From Phycisphaerae bacterium (GTDB lineage: Bacteria; Planctomycetota; Phycisphaerae; SM23-33), in NCBI GenBank assembly GCA_030754715.1, contig JASLZV010000085.1, forward strand, positions 1 through 7,211: DNA of 7,211 nucleotides. The letters are read 5' to 3'. The translations under genes and the position numbers were made by a program. Of this stretch, positions 1-5,624 are shown one piece after another (position 1 is the first letter of the stretch; every line of letters begins with the position of its first letter). The notes beneath the pieces were generated by a model. That model saw nothing but the letters and a program-made list of their open reading frames with translations. It made no database searches and was not told the DNA's origin.

Positions 1-3000
1 TTCTGGACGGGGGCAACCGCATAAGCGATCTCATCAAGACCACTGCGGCCCAAGGCTCATCAGCGATTGCGCTGACCGACCACGGCAACCTTTTCGGCGC
101 GATCGATTTTTACGCCGCTGCCACCAAAGCGGGCATCAAGCCGATTCTGGGTATAGAGGCGTACATTTCGCCAACCACCCGTCATGACCGGTCGACGGGC
201 AATCAGCGCGCGGCCGCCCGCCATCTGCTCCTGCTGGCGATGAACGACACAGGCTGGCACAACTTGATGAAGCTGTCGTCGCAGGCGTACCTCGAGGGGT
301 TTTACTACCGCCCTCGCATCGACCGCGAACTACTGTCGGAACTTAACGAGGGCCTGATTTGCTCCACTGCATGTCTCAGCGGCCAGGTGCCGGCGGCCTT
401 ATTGAGCAACCAGCCCAAACGGGCGCACAAGATCGCTGCGGAATACCGCGATATCTTCGGCCCCGACCGCCTATTCATTGAGATCCAGAACCAAGGTCTA
501 GCCGATCAGGACAGGATCAACCCAGCCCTTGCGGCTCTGGCGAAGGATCTCGGCGTGGGACTGGTCGGCACGAACGATGTTCACTTTCTCACCCGCCAAG
601 ACAAGCCCGCCCACGAGGTGCTCACGTGCATTTCAACGGGCACGACGCTGGAGCAGGGAGGGGCCCTGGAGTATCCGCCGGGCATGTATCTCAAGAGCCC
701 GTCCGAGATGCGCGATGCGCTGCGCGCCTGGCCGGAGGCCGCCGACAACACCCTCAAGATCGCCGAGATGTGCAATCTGAAACTCGACTTCAAGACCAAG
801 TACCTGCCGGTGTTTCAAACCCCCGACGGGCAACCGCCGGATGAGTACCTCCAACAACAGGCCCGGGCCGGCCTGCAGGCGCGGTTCGACGGCCAGGAGG
901 TGCCCGAGGACTACAAGCAGCGCCTCGAGCGCGAATTGAAGGTCATCAAGGACAAGGGCTACAGTTCGTACTTCTTAATCGTTCACGATTTCGTCCAATA
1001 TGCCCGGTCGAACAACATTCCCTGCTCGGCGCGCGGCAGCGGCGTAGCTACCCTGCTGGGCTACGCGCTGGGCATCGCCGACGTGGACCCGCTGCAATAC
1101 GGCCTGCTGTTCGAACGCTTCACCGACCCGCAGCGGAAAGAAGACCCTGACTTCGACATCGACATCTGCCAGGAAGGCCGCAGCGATCTCATCCAGTACG
1201 TTCGCCGGAAGTACGGACACGTGGCGCAGATCATCACGTACGGAACGCTGAAGGCCAAGGCCGCCGTCCGCGACGTCGGCCGCGTGCTCAACATCCCGCT
1301 GCCGGAGGTCGACAAGATTGCCAAATTGATTCCCGATCAGTTGGGGATAACGCTGAAAAGGGCCGTAGAGTCCGAACCGGACCTCGCCAGACTCTGCCAG
1401 CAGGACCAGCGCGTCGCCCAGATAATTGATTACGGCCGGCGCCTCGAAGGGCTGGCGCGCCACGCGGGGGTACACGCAGCCGGCGTGATCGTGGCCCAGA
1501 TACCGCTGGAGCAAGTTGTCCCCCTGTACAAGCAAGCCGACAGCGACGACGTGATCACACAGTGGGACGGCCCGACCTGCGAGAAGGTCGGACTGATGAA
1601 GATGGATTTCCTGGGCCTGAGGACGTTCACGATTCTCAAGCGGGCCCGCGAACTGGTCCGCGCCCGCACCGGCAAGGACATTGACCCCGAAAAACTCCCC
1701 CTTGACGATCCGGAGGTCTTCGAACTATTCCGGAGCGGCTACACCGACGGCATATTCCAGTTTGAGTCCGACGGAATGAAGGGCGTCCTGCGGCAGATGC
1801 AGCCGGAGCGGATCGATGACCTGATCGCCGCCAACGCCATGTACCGGCCCGGGCCGATGGAACTAATTCCCACCTACTGCTCGCGCAAGAGCGGGGCCGA
1901 AGAGATTCCCTCGGTACACCCGCTGGTCGATGACATTCTCCTGGAGACCTACGGCATCATGGCCTACCAGGAGCAAGTCATGCAGGTGCTCAACCGCCTG
2001 GGCAAACTGCCGCTGAACCGCGCGCTGTCGGGGATCAAGGCAATCTCGAAAAAAAGAGGTAAGGCTCTGGCGGCCGAGCGACCGAACTTCATCGACGGGG
2101 CGAAGGAAAACGGTATCAGCGAACAGGACGCCAGCCGCCTGTTCGATCTTATTCTGGAATTCGCCGGATACGGCTTCAACAAGGCCCACGCCACACGGTA
2201 CGCGATCGTAGCCTATCAGGCCGCGTACTTCAAAGTGCACCATCCGCGGGAGTTTCTGGCCGCTACCCTCACGTTCGAGTCCGACGACACCGACAAGGTG
2301 GTTCAGTACATGGCCGAGGCGACCCGGATGGGCATAAAGATTGCCCCGCCGGATATCAACACCTGCGACAACGACTTCACGGTAGACGGTCAGAGCGTGC
2401 GATTCGGGCTGGCGGCCGTCAAGGGCGTCGGGCACAAGGCCGTAGAGGCGATCCTCACCGCCCGCAAGGAAGTCAATCACTTCGAGAACCTGTATCACTT
2501 CTGCGAGTACGTCGACCTGCGAGTGGCAAACCGAGCCACCATCGAGGCTCTTATCAAGTGCGGCGCGTTCGACTCCCTGGGCGCCCACCGCGCGGCGATG
2601 ACCGCCGCGCTGGACCACACCATCGACCTGGGCCAGGCCGCCACCGTAAACCGCAAAAGCGGTCAGATGAATTTCTTCGACGCCTTCAGCACCGGCCAGA
2701 ACAAGCCGGCCGCCGCGCGGTTCCCCAATGTGGAACCCTGGTCGGAGGCTCAACTTCTCGCAGCCGAAAAAGAAACGCTGGGATTTTACATCACCTCCCA
2801 CCCCCTGGTGCGCTACGGGCGAGAACTAACCAGCCTGACCACGCCGCAGGACTTTTCGTTGGGGCAAGCGGAGCAAGTCGCCCAGGGCGCTTCGGTAACT
2901 ATCGGCTGCTTGGTCGCAGCGGTCCGCCAAACAACCACCAAGAGGGGTGACAAGATGGCCATGGCAACCCTGGAAGACCTTACCGGCAAATGTGACGCTG

Positions 3001-3500
3001 TAGTCTTCCCCAGGACCTACGAGAAGGTTTCCGAGCACCTCCAGACGGACAAACTCGTCTTCCTGACCGGGACGGCGGACCGCAGAAACGAACGGATACA
3101 AATTATCGTCGACGAGATAATCCCCATCGACAGCGCCGTGGAGGAACTGACCGGGTCGGTGCTGCTTCGCCTCCCGCCGGGCGGACTCAACCAGACCCTG
3201 CTCAACCACCTCGGGCGTATCCTCTCAAACCACCGGGGCAATTGTCCGGTGTTCTTTGAACTCCGCCCAAGTGCGCCGGGTGACGCGCTGGTTACAATCC
3301 GCGGCAATAAACGATGGTCACTGCAGCCGTCCCGCAGCCTCGCCGATAAACTCGCCGTACTGCTGGGCCAGGAGAACCTCCTGCTGCGCCCCAAGCGAAT
3401 CAGCGCCCGCAACGGCGCCTCGCGGCGCAAGTACGCCCGAAAGCCCAAGCCCGAAACGCCGCCCGCTGTGGCCTCGCAGACCACGCCGCAGTTCAACTGA
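1..3500 (+). CDS. dnaE: DNA polymerase III subunit alpha (DnaE), 5'-truncated
   Basis: Catalytic subunit of the replicative C-family DNA polymerase. The reading frame is open from the left edge (first whole codon at 3), so the ATG at 240 is internal; 1165 residues are visible and about 16 are missing by comparison with E. coli DnaE (1160 aa). Numbering visible residues from codon 3: the PHP domain covers about 1-270 and keeps seven metal-ligand positions (D2, H27, E52, H74, C124, D192, H194). The polymerase palm has the PDFDIDI motif with D385 and D387, and the third catalytic Asp is D535 in KMDFLGLR. A helix-hairpin-helix (GVG at 808-810) lies near 799-820, a clamp-binding motif QMNFF at 888-892, an OB fold at about 960-1045, and a basic Lys/Arg/Pro tail at about 1132-1165. 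Unusual points are the palm sequence CSARGSGVAT (341-350) and KAISKKRG (679-686), which resemble planctomycete enzymes as I remember them. The identity is secure; it is DnaE rather than PolC, with no inserted DnaQ-type exonuclease domain. Confidence 0.98.
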   Translation, partial: LDGGNRISDLIKTTAAQGSSAIALTDHGNLFGAIDFYAAATKAGIKPILGIEAYISPTTRHDRSTGNQRAAARHLLLLAMNDTGWHNLMKLSSQAYLEGFYYRPRIDRELLSELNEGLICSTACLSGQVPAALLSNQPKRAHKIAAEYRDIFGPDRLFIEIQNQGLADQDRINPALAALAKDLGVGLVGTNDVHFLTRQDKPAHEVLTCISTGTTLEQGGALEYPPGMYLKSPSEMRDALRAWPEAADNTLKIAEMCNLKLDFKTKYLPVFQTPDGQPPDEYLQQQARAGLQARFDGQEVPEDYKQRLERELKVIKDKGYSSYFLIVHDFVQYARSNNIPCSARGSGVATLLGYALGIADVDPLQYGLLFERFTDPQRKEDPDFDIDICQEGRSDLIQYVRRKYGHVAQIITYGTLKAKAAVRDVGRVLNIPLPEVDKIAKLIPDQLGITLKRAVESEPDLARLCQQDQRVAQIIDYGRRLEGLARHAGVHAAGVIVAQIPLEQVVPLYKQADSDDVITQWDGPTCEKVGLMKMDFLGLRTFTILKRARELVRARTGKDIDPEKLPLDDPEVFELFRSGYTDGIFQFESDGMKGVLRQMQPERIDDLIAANAMYRPGPMELIPTYCSRKSGAEEIPSVHPLVDDILLETYGIMAYQEQVMQVLNRLGKLPLNRALSGIKAISKKRGKALAAERPNFIDGAKENGISEQDASRLFDLILEFAGYGFNKAHATRYAIVAYQAAYFKVHHPREFLAATLTFESDDTDKVVQYMAEATRMGIKIAPPDINTCDNDFTVDGQSVRFGLAAVKGVGHKAVEAILTARKEVNHFENLYHFCEYVDLRVANRATIEALIKCGAFDSLGAHRAAMTAALDHTIDLGQAATVNRKSGQMNFFDAFSTGQNKPAAARFPNVEPWSEAQLLAAEKETLGFYITSHPLVRYGRELTSLTTPQDFSLGQAEQVAQGASVTIGCLVAAVRQTTTKRGDKMAMATLEDLTGKCDAVVFPRTYEKVSEHLQTDKLVFLTGTADRRNERIQIIVDEIIPIDSAVEELTGSVLLRLPPGGLNQTLLNHLGRILSNHRGNCPVFFELRPSAPGDALVTIRGNKRWSLQPSRSLADKLAVLLGQENLLLRPKRISARNGASRRKYARKPKPETPPAVASQTTPQFN

Positions 3501-3524
3501 TCCGTGGCGACCCCGGCCGCTCTG

Positions 3525-3568
3525 CCTGCGCAGGGGGCAAACAGGATTACCTGCAATTCCCGTGCCCC
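3525..3568 (+). terminator. Inverted repeats after dnaE, possible weak terminator
   Basis: Directly visible are the perfect palindrome CCTGCGCAGG (3525-3534) and, overlapping its end, a nested pair of arms: GGGGCA (3534-3539) with TGCCCC (3563-3568), enclosing CAGG (3542-3545) and CCTG (3550-3553) around an ATTA loop. These could fold in the dnaE mRNA just after the stop codon. There is no U-tract directly behind the arms (the nearest T-rich run is near 3593-3600), so this is not a classical intrinsic terminator. It may only be a 3'-end structure. Confidence 0.25.
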
Positions 3569-3699
3569 GCTGCCCGAGAAGCACGCACAAGATTCTTTTC
3601 CCCTCCTGCGAGAAAAGTTTTCCGGCGGTTATCCTGCTACCACCATGTTCCTTCGGACGACGACGGCAGCCGTAAAGCATCCGCAAAGATTTTTTCGCT

Positions 3700-3727
3700 T
3701 TGACGTACACACTTCACGCGATAGAAT
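3700..3727 (+). promoter_or_regulatory. Predicted sigma70-type promoter for dnaA
   Basis: A TTGACG -35 box at 3700-3705 and a TAGAAT -10 box at 3722-3727 are separated by 16 bases; each differs by one base from consensus (TTGACA, TATAAT). Transcription would start near 3734, giving a leader of about 143 bases before dnaA. A short inverted repeat, CAAAG (3684-3688) with CTTTG (3698-3702), overlaps the -35 box and could be an operator, but its 5-base arms are too short to be convincing. Confidence 0.6.
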
Positions 3728-3791
3728 CTCCTGTTGCCCGGGTGATAACCGAATCTTTGGATGCAGCACGTCCCCGCCACGGAAGGCAAAG

Positions 3792-3890
3792 ATGTTCAAG
3801 ATCGGCACGGGCAAATCCATGGGAGCAACAGACATTTTCGGCGCCTTTGTGTCGCGCCCGGAAAGGTTCCTAATCGATGGCGACCGTTGA
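3792..3890 (+). CDS. Possible 32-aa leader peptide overlapping dnaA
   Basis: A small ORF starts at ATG 3792, preceded by a strong Shine-Dalgarno-like GGAAGG at 3781-3786 with 5-base spacing, and stops at TGA 3888-3890, overlapping the dnaA start by 14 bases in another frame. It lies wholly inside the predicted dnaA leader transcript. The peptide begins MFKIGTGKSMG and ends FLIDGDR; I do not recognise it and assign no function. A ribosome finishing here would terminate next to the dnaA start, which would suit translational coupling. The frame is open further upstream to a GTG at 3504, but that part runs through the promoter and has no ribosome binding site. It could equally be a chance ORF. 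Confidence 0.25.
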   Translation: MFKIGTGKSMGATDIFGAFVSRPERFLIDGDR

Positions 3891-5211
3891 TCGCGAATTA
3901 TGGCAGCGAATTATCCAGCAGGTCGTAGCTACCGGGGGCCACATCATCCGTCCCTGGTTCACCGAACTACAGCCAGTGGCGTTGGATAACGGCCTCCTTG
4001 AAATCCATGTCCCCGACAAACGGCAACAGCAGTACTGCCAGCGCAACGCCGTGCCGCTGTTCACCGATGCGGCCCAGACGGCCACCGGATGCCTCATCGG
4101 GGTATGCTTCGTAGCCGATGCCACGGGTCGCAAAGACCAACGGGACACGCATGGGCCGGAAAACAAACCGGCCCACGACGAAACCACATCACATTTTCAA
4201 GAAGACTACACGTTCGGCACGTTCGTCACCGGGCCCTGCAACCGACTCGGCCACGCGGCGGCGATGGCCATCAGCGAGTCGCCCGGTACGACGTATAATC
4301 CGCTGTTCCTCCACGGTAACGTGGGGCTGGGTAAGACCCATCTGATGCACGCTATTTGCTGGAAGGTGCTGGCTGACAACCCCGCCGCGAGTATTTGCTT
4401 GCTTTCGTGCGAAACGTTCGTAAACCACTTCATCCAGGCGGTGGAAAAAGGGGAAATCCAGAAGTTCCGCTACCGCTATCGCCACGTGGACGTGCTGGCC
4501 GTCGACGACATCCAATTCCTGGCCAACCACGAGCAGACCCAGGAGGAGTTCTTCCACACATTCAACACGCTATACCAAGATCACAAACAGATCGTAATCT
4601 CCGGCGACCGCGGCCCCGGCGACATAGCCGGCCTGGAAGACCGCTTGGTCAGCCGCTTCCACTGGGGCTTAGTTGCTCAGATTGACCGCCCCTGCTACGA
4701 GACCCGCCTGGCCATCGTCCACAAGAAGGCCCGCCTGCGAAACACTCAGTTACCCGACGACGTGGCGTGCTTCATCGCTAGCGCAATCGACTCAAACACC
4801 CGCGAACTGGAAGGGGCAATCGCAAAGGTAAGCATGCTTGCGCAGGTCTCTGACTGCTCGATCGCCCTGCCCTTGGCCCAGGAGGCACTGGGCACCGAAC
4901 CAGCCGAGAAGAGAAGCATGGTGACCATCCAGGACATTCTCACTGCCGTCACGTCCCGCTTTTCCGTGCGCTTGGCCGACCTGCAGAGCAAGAAGCGCAG
5001 CCGCTCAATCGCCTTTCCCCGCCAGATTTGCATGTATCTGGCCCGGAACCTCACACGCCACAGCCTGGAGGAGATCGGTGGATACTTCGGTGGGCGCGAC
5101 CATACCACTGTCCTGCACGCCAACCGCACCATCAATACCCTTCGCAGCCAAGACCCGCGCCTCCAAGCCACCCTTGAAAGGCTAAGCCGGGAAATCATGG
5201 CGGCTGAGTAG
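3877..5211 (+). CDS. dnaA: Chromosomal replication initiator protein DnaA
   Basis: DnaA is the ATP-dependent initiator that binds 9-mer boxes at oriC and opens the duplex. This copy has 444 residues, a normal length. Domain I (about 1-85) keeps Trp9 and Trp27, as in the helicase-loading domain; domain II is a short polar linker (about 86-108). The AAA+ domain III starts near residue 110 and shows Walker A GNVGLGKT (147-154, Lys153), Walker B with Asp210/Asp211 followed by IQFLA, sensor I SGDR (Asp244), the box VII arginines Arg256 and Arg260 in EDRLVSRF, and sensor II Arg309 in TRELEGA. Domain IV ends with the DNA-binding signature GGRDHTTVLHA (405-415). The start is fixed: an in-frame TAA sits at 3871-3873, and GGAAAGG (3860-3866) is a suitable ribosome binding site 10 bases before ATG 3877. 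Small departures from the usual sequence are GNVG for GGVG and SGDR for TSDR. It has its own promoter, and no dnaN follows. Confidence 0.98.
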   Translation: MATVDRELWQRIIQQVVATGGHIIRPWFTELQPVALDNGLLEIHVPDKRQQQYCQRNAVPLFTDAAQTATGCLIGVCFVADATGRKDQRDTHGPENKPAHDETTSHFQEDYTFGTFVTGPCNRLGHAAAMAISESPGTTYNPLFLHGNVGLGKTHLMHAICWKVLADNPAASICLLSCETFVNHFIQAVEKGEIQKFRYRYRHVDVLAVDDIQFLANHEQTQEEFFHTFNTLYQDHKQIVISGDRGPGDIAGLEDRLVSRFHWGLVAQIDRPCYETRLAIVHKKARLRNTQLPDDVACFIASAIDSNTRELEGAIAKVSMLAQVSDCSIALPLAQEALGTEPAEKRSMVTIQDILTAVTSRFSVRLADLQSKKRSRSIAFPRQICMYLARNLTRHSLEEIGGYFGGRDHTTVLHANRTINTLRSQDPRLQATLERLSREIMAAE

Positions 5212-5235
5212 CGCCCACAACTTACCAACAGCTCT

Positions 5236-5244
5236 TGGGGATAA
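5236..5244 (-). promoter_or_regulatory. Putative DnaA box
   Basis: The + strand reads TGGGGATAA, so the - strand reads TTATCCCCA, one mismatch (position 7) from the E. coli consensus TTATCCACA. It lies 24 bases after the dnaA stop. The following bases (ACTCTGGGAAAACCTGTG) recall, from memory, the tightly spaced box clusters of other origins, but none of the later segments matches well enough to be called a box by itself. Confidence 0.45.
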
Positions 5245-5285
5245 CTCTGGGAAAACCTGTGCGGAAAGCAACCACTCGTAAGAAA

Positions 5286-5304
5286 CCACCTCCCACCACC
5301 ACCC
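5286..5304 (-). other. G-rich tract, possible two-layer G-quadruplex
   Basis: The + strand is CCACCTCCCACCACCACCC, so the - strand carries six runs of two or three guanines separated by single bases. This fits a two-tetrad G-quadruplex motif on the - strand. It lies inside the A+C-rich part of the candidate origin. Whether it folds is not known; a simple consequence of biased base composition is equally possible. Confidence 0.35.
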
Positions 5305-5343
5305 TGCTACCACAAGACCTAAAGCACAAACGACCAGCTAGCC

Positions 5344-5363
5344 ACAGCACAGCACAGCACAGC
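5344..5363 (+). repeat. Tandem pentamer (ACAGC)4
   Basis: Four perfect head-to-tail copies of ACAGC occupy 5344-5363 within the candidate origin. The unit is not a DnaA box. It may be a simple-sequence repeat prone to copy-number change, or a short array of binding sites; the sequence alone cannot separate these. Confidence 0.85.
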
Positions 5364-5480
5364 CAACAGGTTCCCCATAAGTCTACTGTAGGAGATTCCG
5401 CCGCTAATTCTCTGCAACACAAGAAATTACGCGCGAACCTTCACCATAACACACACAAGTAACACGCCATACCAAGACGA

Positions 5481-5515
5481 GTATGAGATTTATACTATTC
5501 TATATTACTCTCGTA
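5481..5515. other. AT-rich patch, candidate DNA unwinding element
   Basis: Of these 35 bases, 26 are A or T, in sharp contrast to the GC-rich flanking genes. The core includes TTTATACTATTC and TATATTACTC. Its place about 240 bases from the DnaA box, on the far side of the gap from dnaA, is possible for an unwinding element but further than usual. Spaced trinucleotides such as CTA recall DnaA-trio elements only loosely, with no clean three-base periodicity. AT-rich promoter sequence is the main alternative. Confidence 0.35.
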
Positions 5516-5586
5516 GTGAGCGCCTGACACCACACGAGGGTACAGATATACTTAGGCTTTCCAGACGGTTTATACCTTTCGTCTTC

Positions 5587-5614
5587 TTGCCTGCAACGAA
5601 CGACGGGATATAAT
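5587..5614 (+). promoter_or_regulatory. Predicted promoter for the channel gene
   Basis: TTGCCT (5587-5592) and a perfect TATAAT (5609-5614) are 16 bases apart. Transcription would begin near 5621, only about four bases before the ATG at 5625, so the mRNA would be almost leaderless if that start is used. An internal ATG at 5658 would allow a longer leader, but has only a weak AAGG about a dozen bases upstream. Confidence 0.6.
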
Positions 5615-5624
5615 CACTGTTGCC

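Larger units (their letters stand above)
3501..3876. other. dnaE-dnaA intergenic region
   Basis: This 376-base gap separates the dnaE stop from the dnaA start. It contains, in order: inverted repeats just after dnaE (3525-3568), the odd palindrome GAAAAGTTTTC at 3612-3622, a sigma70-like promoter at 3700-3727, and a transcribed leader of about 140 bases with a possible short ORF (3792-3890). Only weak DnaA-box look-alikes are present (TTATCCTGC at 3629-3637 and GGGTGATAA at 3740-3748, three mismatches each to TTATCCACA), so DnaA autoregulation is not clearly supported. The promoter inside the gap suggests dnaA is transcribed independently of dnaE. Confidence 0.7.
5212..5624. other. Candidate replication origin (oriC) region downstream of dnaA
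   Basis: This 413-base gap follows dnaA directly, a common site for bacterial origins. What is seen: a one-mismatch DnaA box (5236-5244) followed at 5247-5267 by box-like degenerate segments (CTGGGAAAA, then TGTGCGGAAA), a 100-base A+C-rich stretch (5271-5370), a pentamer tandem repeat (5344-5363), an AT-rich patch (5481-5515), the motif TATAC three times (5491-5495, 5547-5551, 5571-5575), and the channel-gene promoter at the end. No convincing protein gene lies here; the open frame at 5235-5462 is compositionally biased (Thr, Pro, His, Lys) and looks fortuitous. The weak point is that only one box is near consensus, while most origins carry several. The oriC assignment is inference from position plus composition. 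Confidence 0.5.

Noticed and set aside
2049..2056. Run of seven A followed by G in dnaE, resembling the dnaX slippery sequence.
   Set aside because: The in-frame codons are AAA AAA AGA, not the A AAA AAG phase needed for classical -1 slippage, and dnaE continues normally in frame past it.
1863..2801. Long 312-codon open frame on the - strand opposite dnaE.
   Set aside because: It is the antisense shadow of a strongly conserved gene in GC-rich DNA and has no recognisable domains.
3629..3637. TTATCCTGC as a DnaA box upstream of dnaA.
   Set aside because: Three mismatches to TTATCCACA, all at the 3' end; matches of this quality also occur by chance inside coding sequence (for example TTATCCAGC early in dnaA).
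3504..3791. Upstream part of a 128-codon open frame (GTG at 3504) spanning the dnaE-dnaA gap.
   Set aside because: No ribosome binding site, it runs through the predicted dnaA promoter, and the protein resembles no family I know. Only the 3' part from ATG 3792 has a good ribosome site.
3761..3928. Second small ORF in the dnaA leader (ATG 3761) running into dnaA.
   Set aside because: No Shine-Dalgarno sequence before its ATG, and its Arg/His-rich composition is typical of an out-of-frame reading of GC-rich DNA.
5235..5462. 75-codon open frame (TTG start) in the candidate origin.
   Set aside because: It is a by-product of the A+C-rich strand (Thr, Pro, His, Lys, Gln only), starts inside the DnaA box and lacks a ribosome site.
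5489..5515. DnaA-trio array in the AT-rich patch.
   Set aside because: CTA-like triplets occur but without a steady three-base period, and no DnaA box lies directly beside them.
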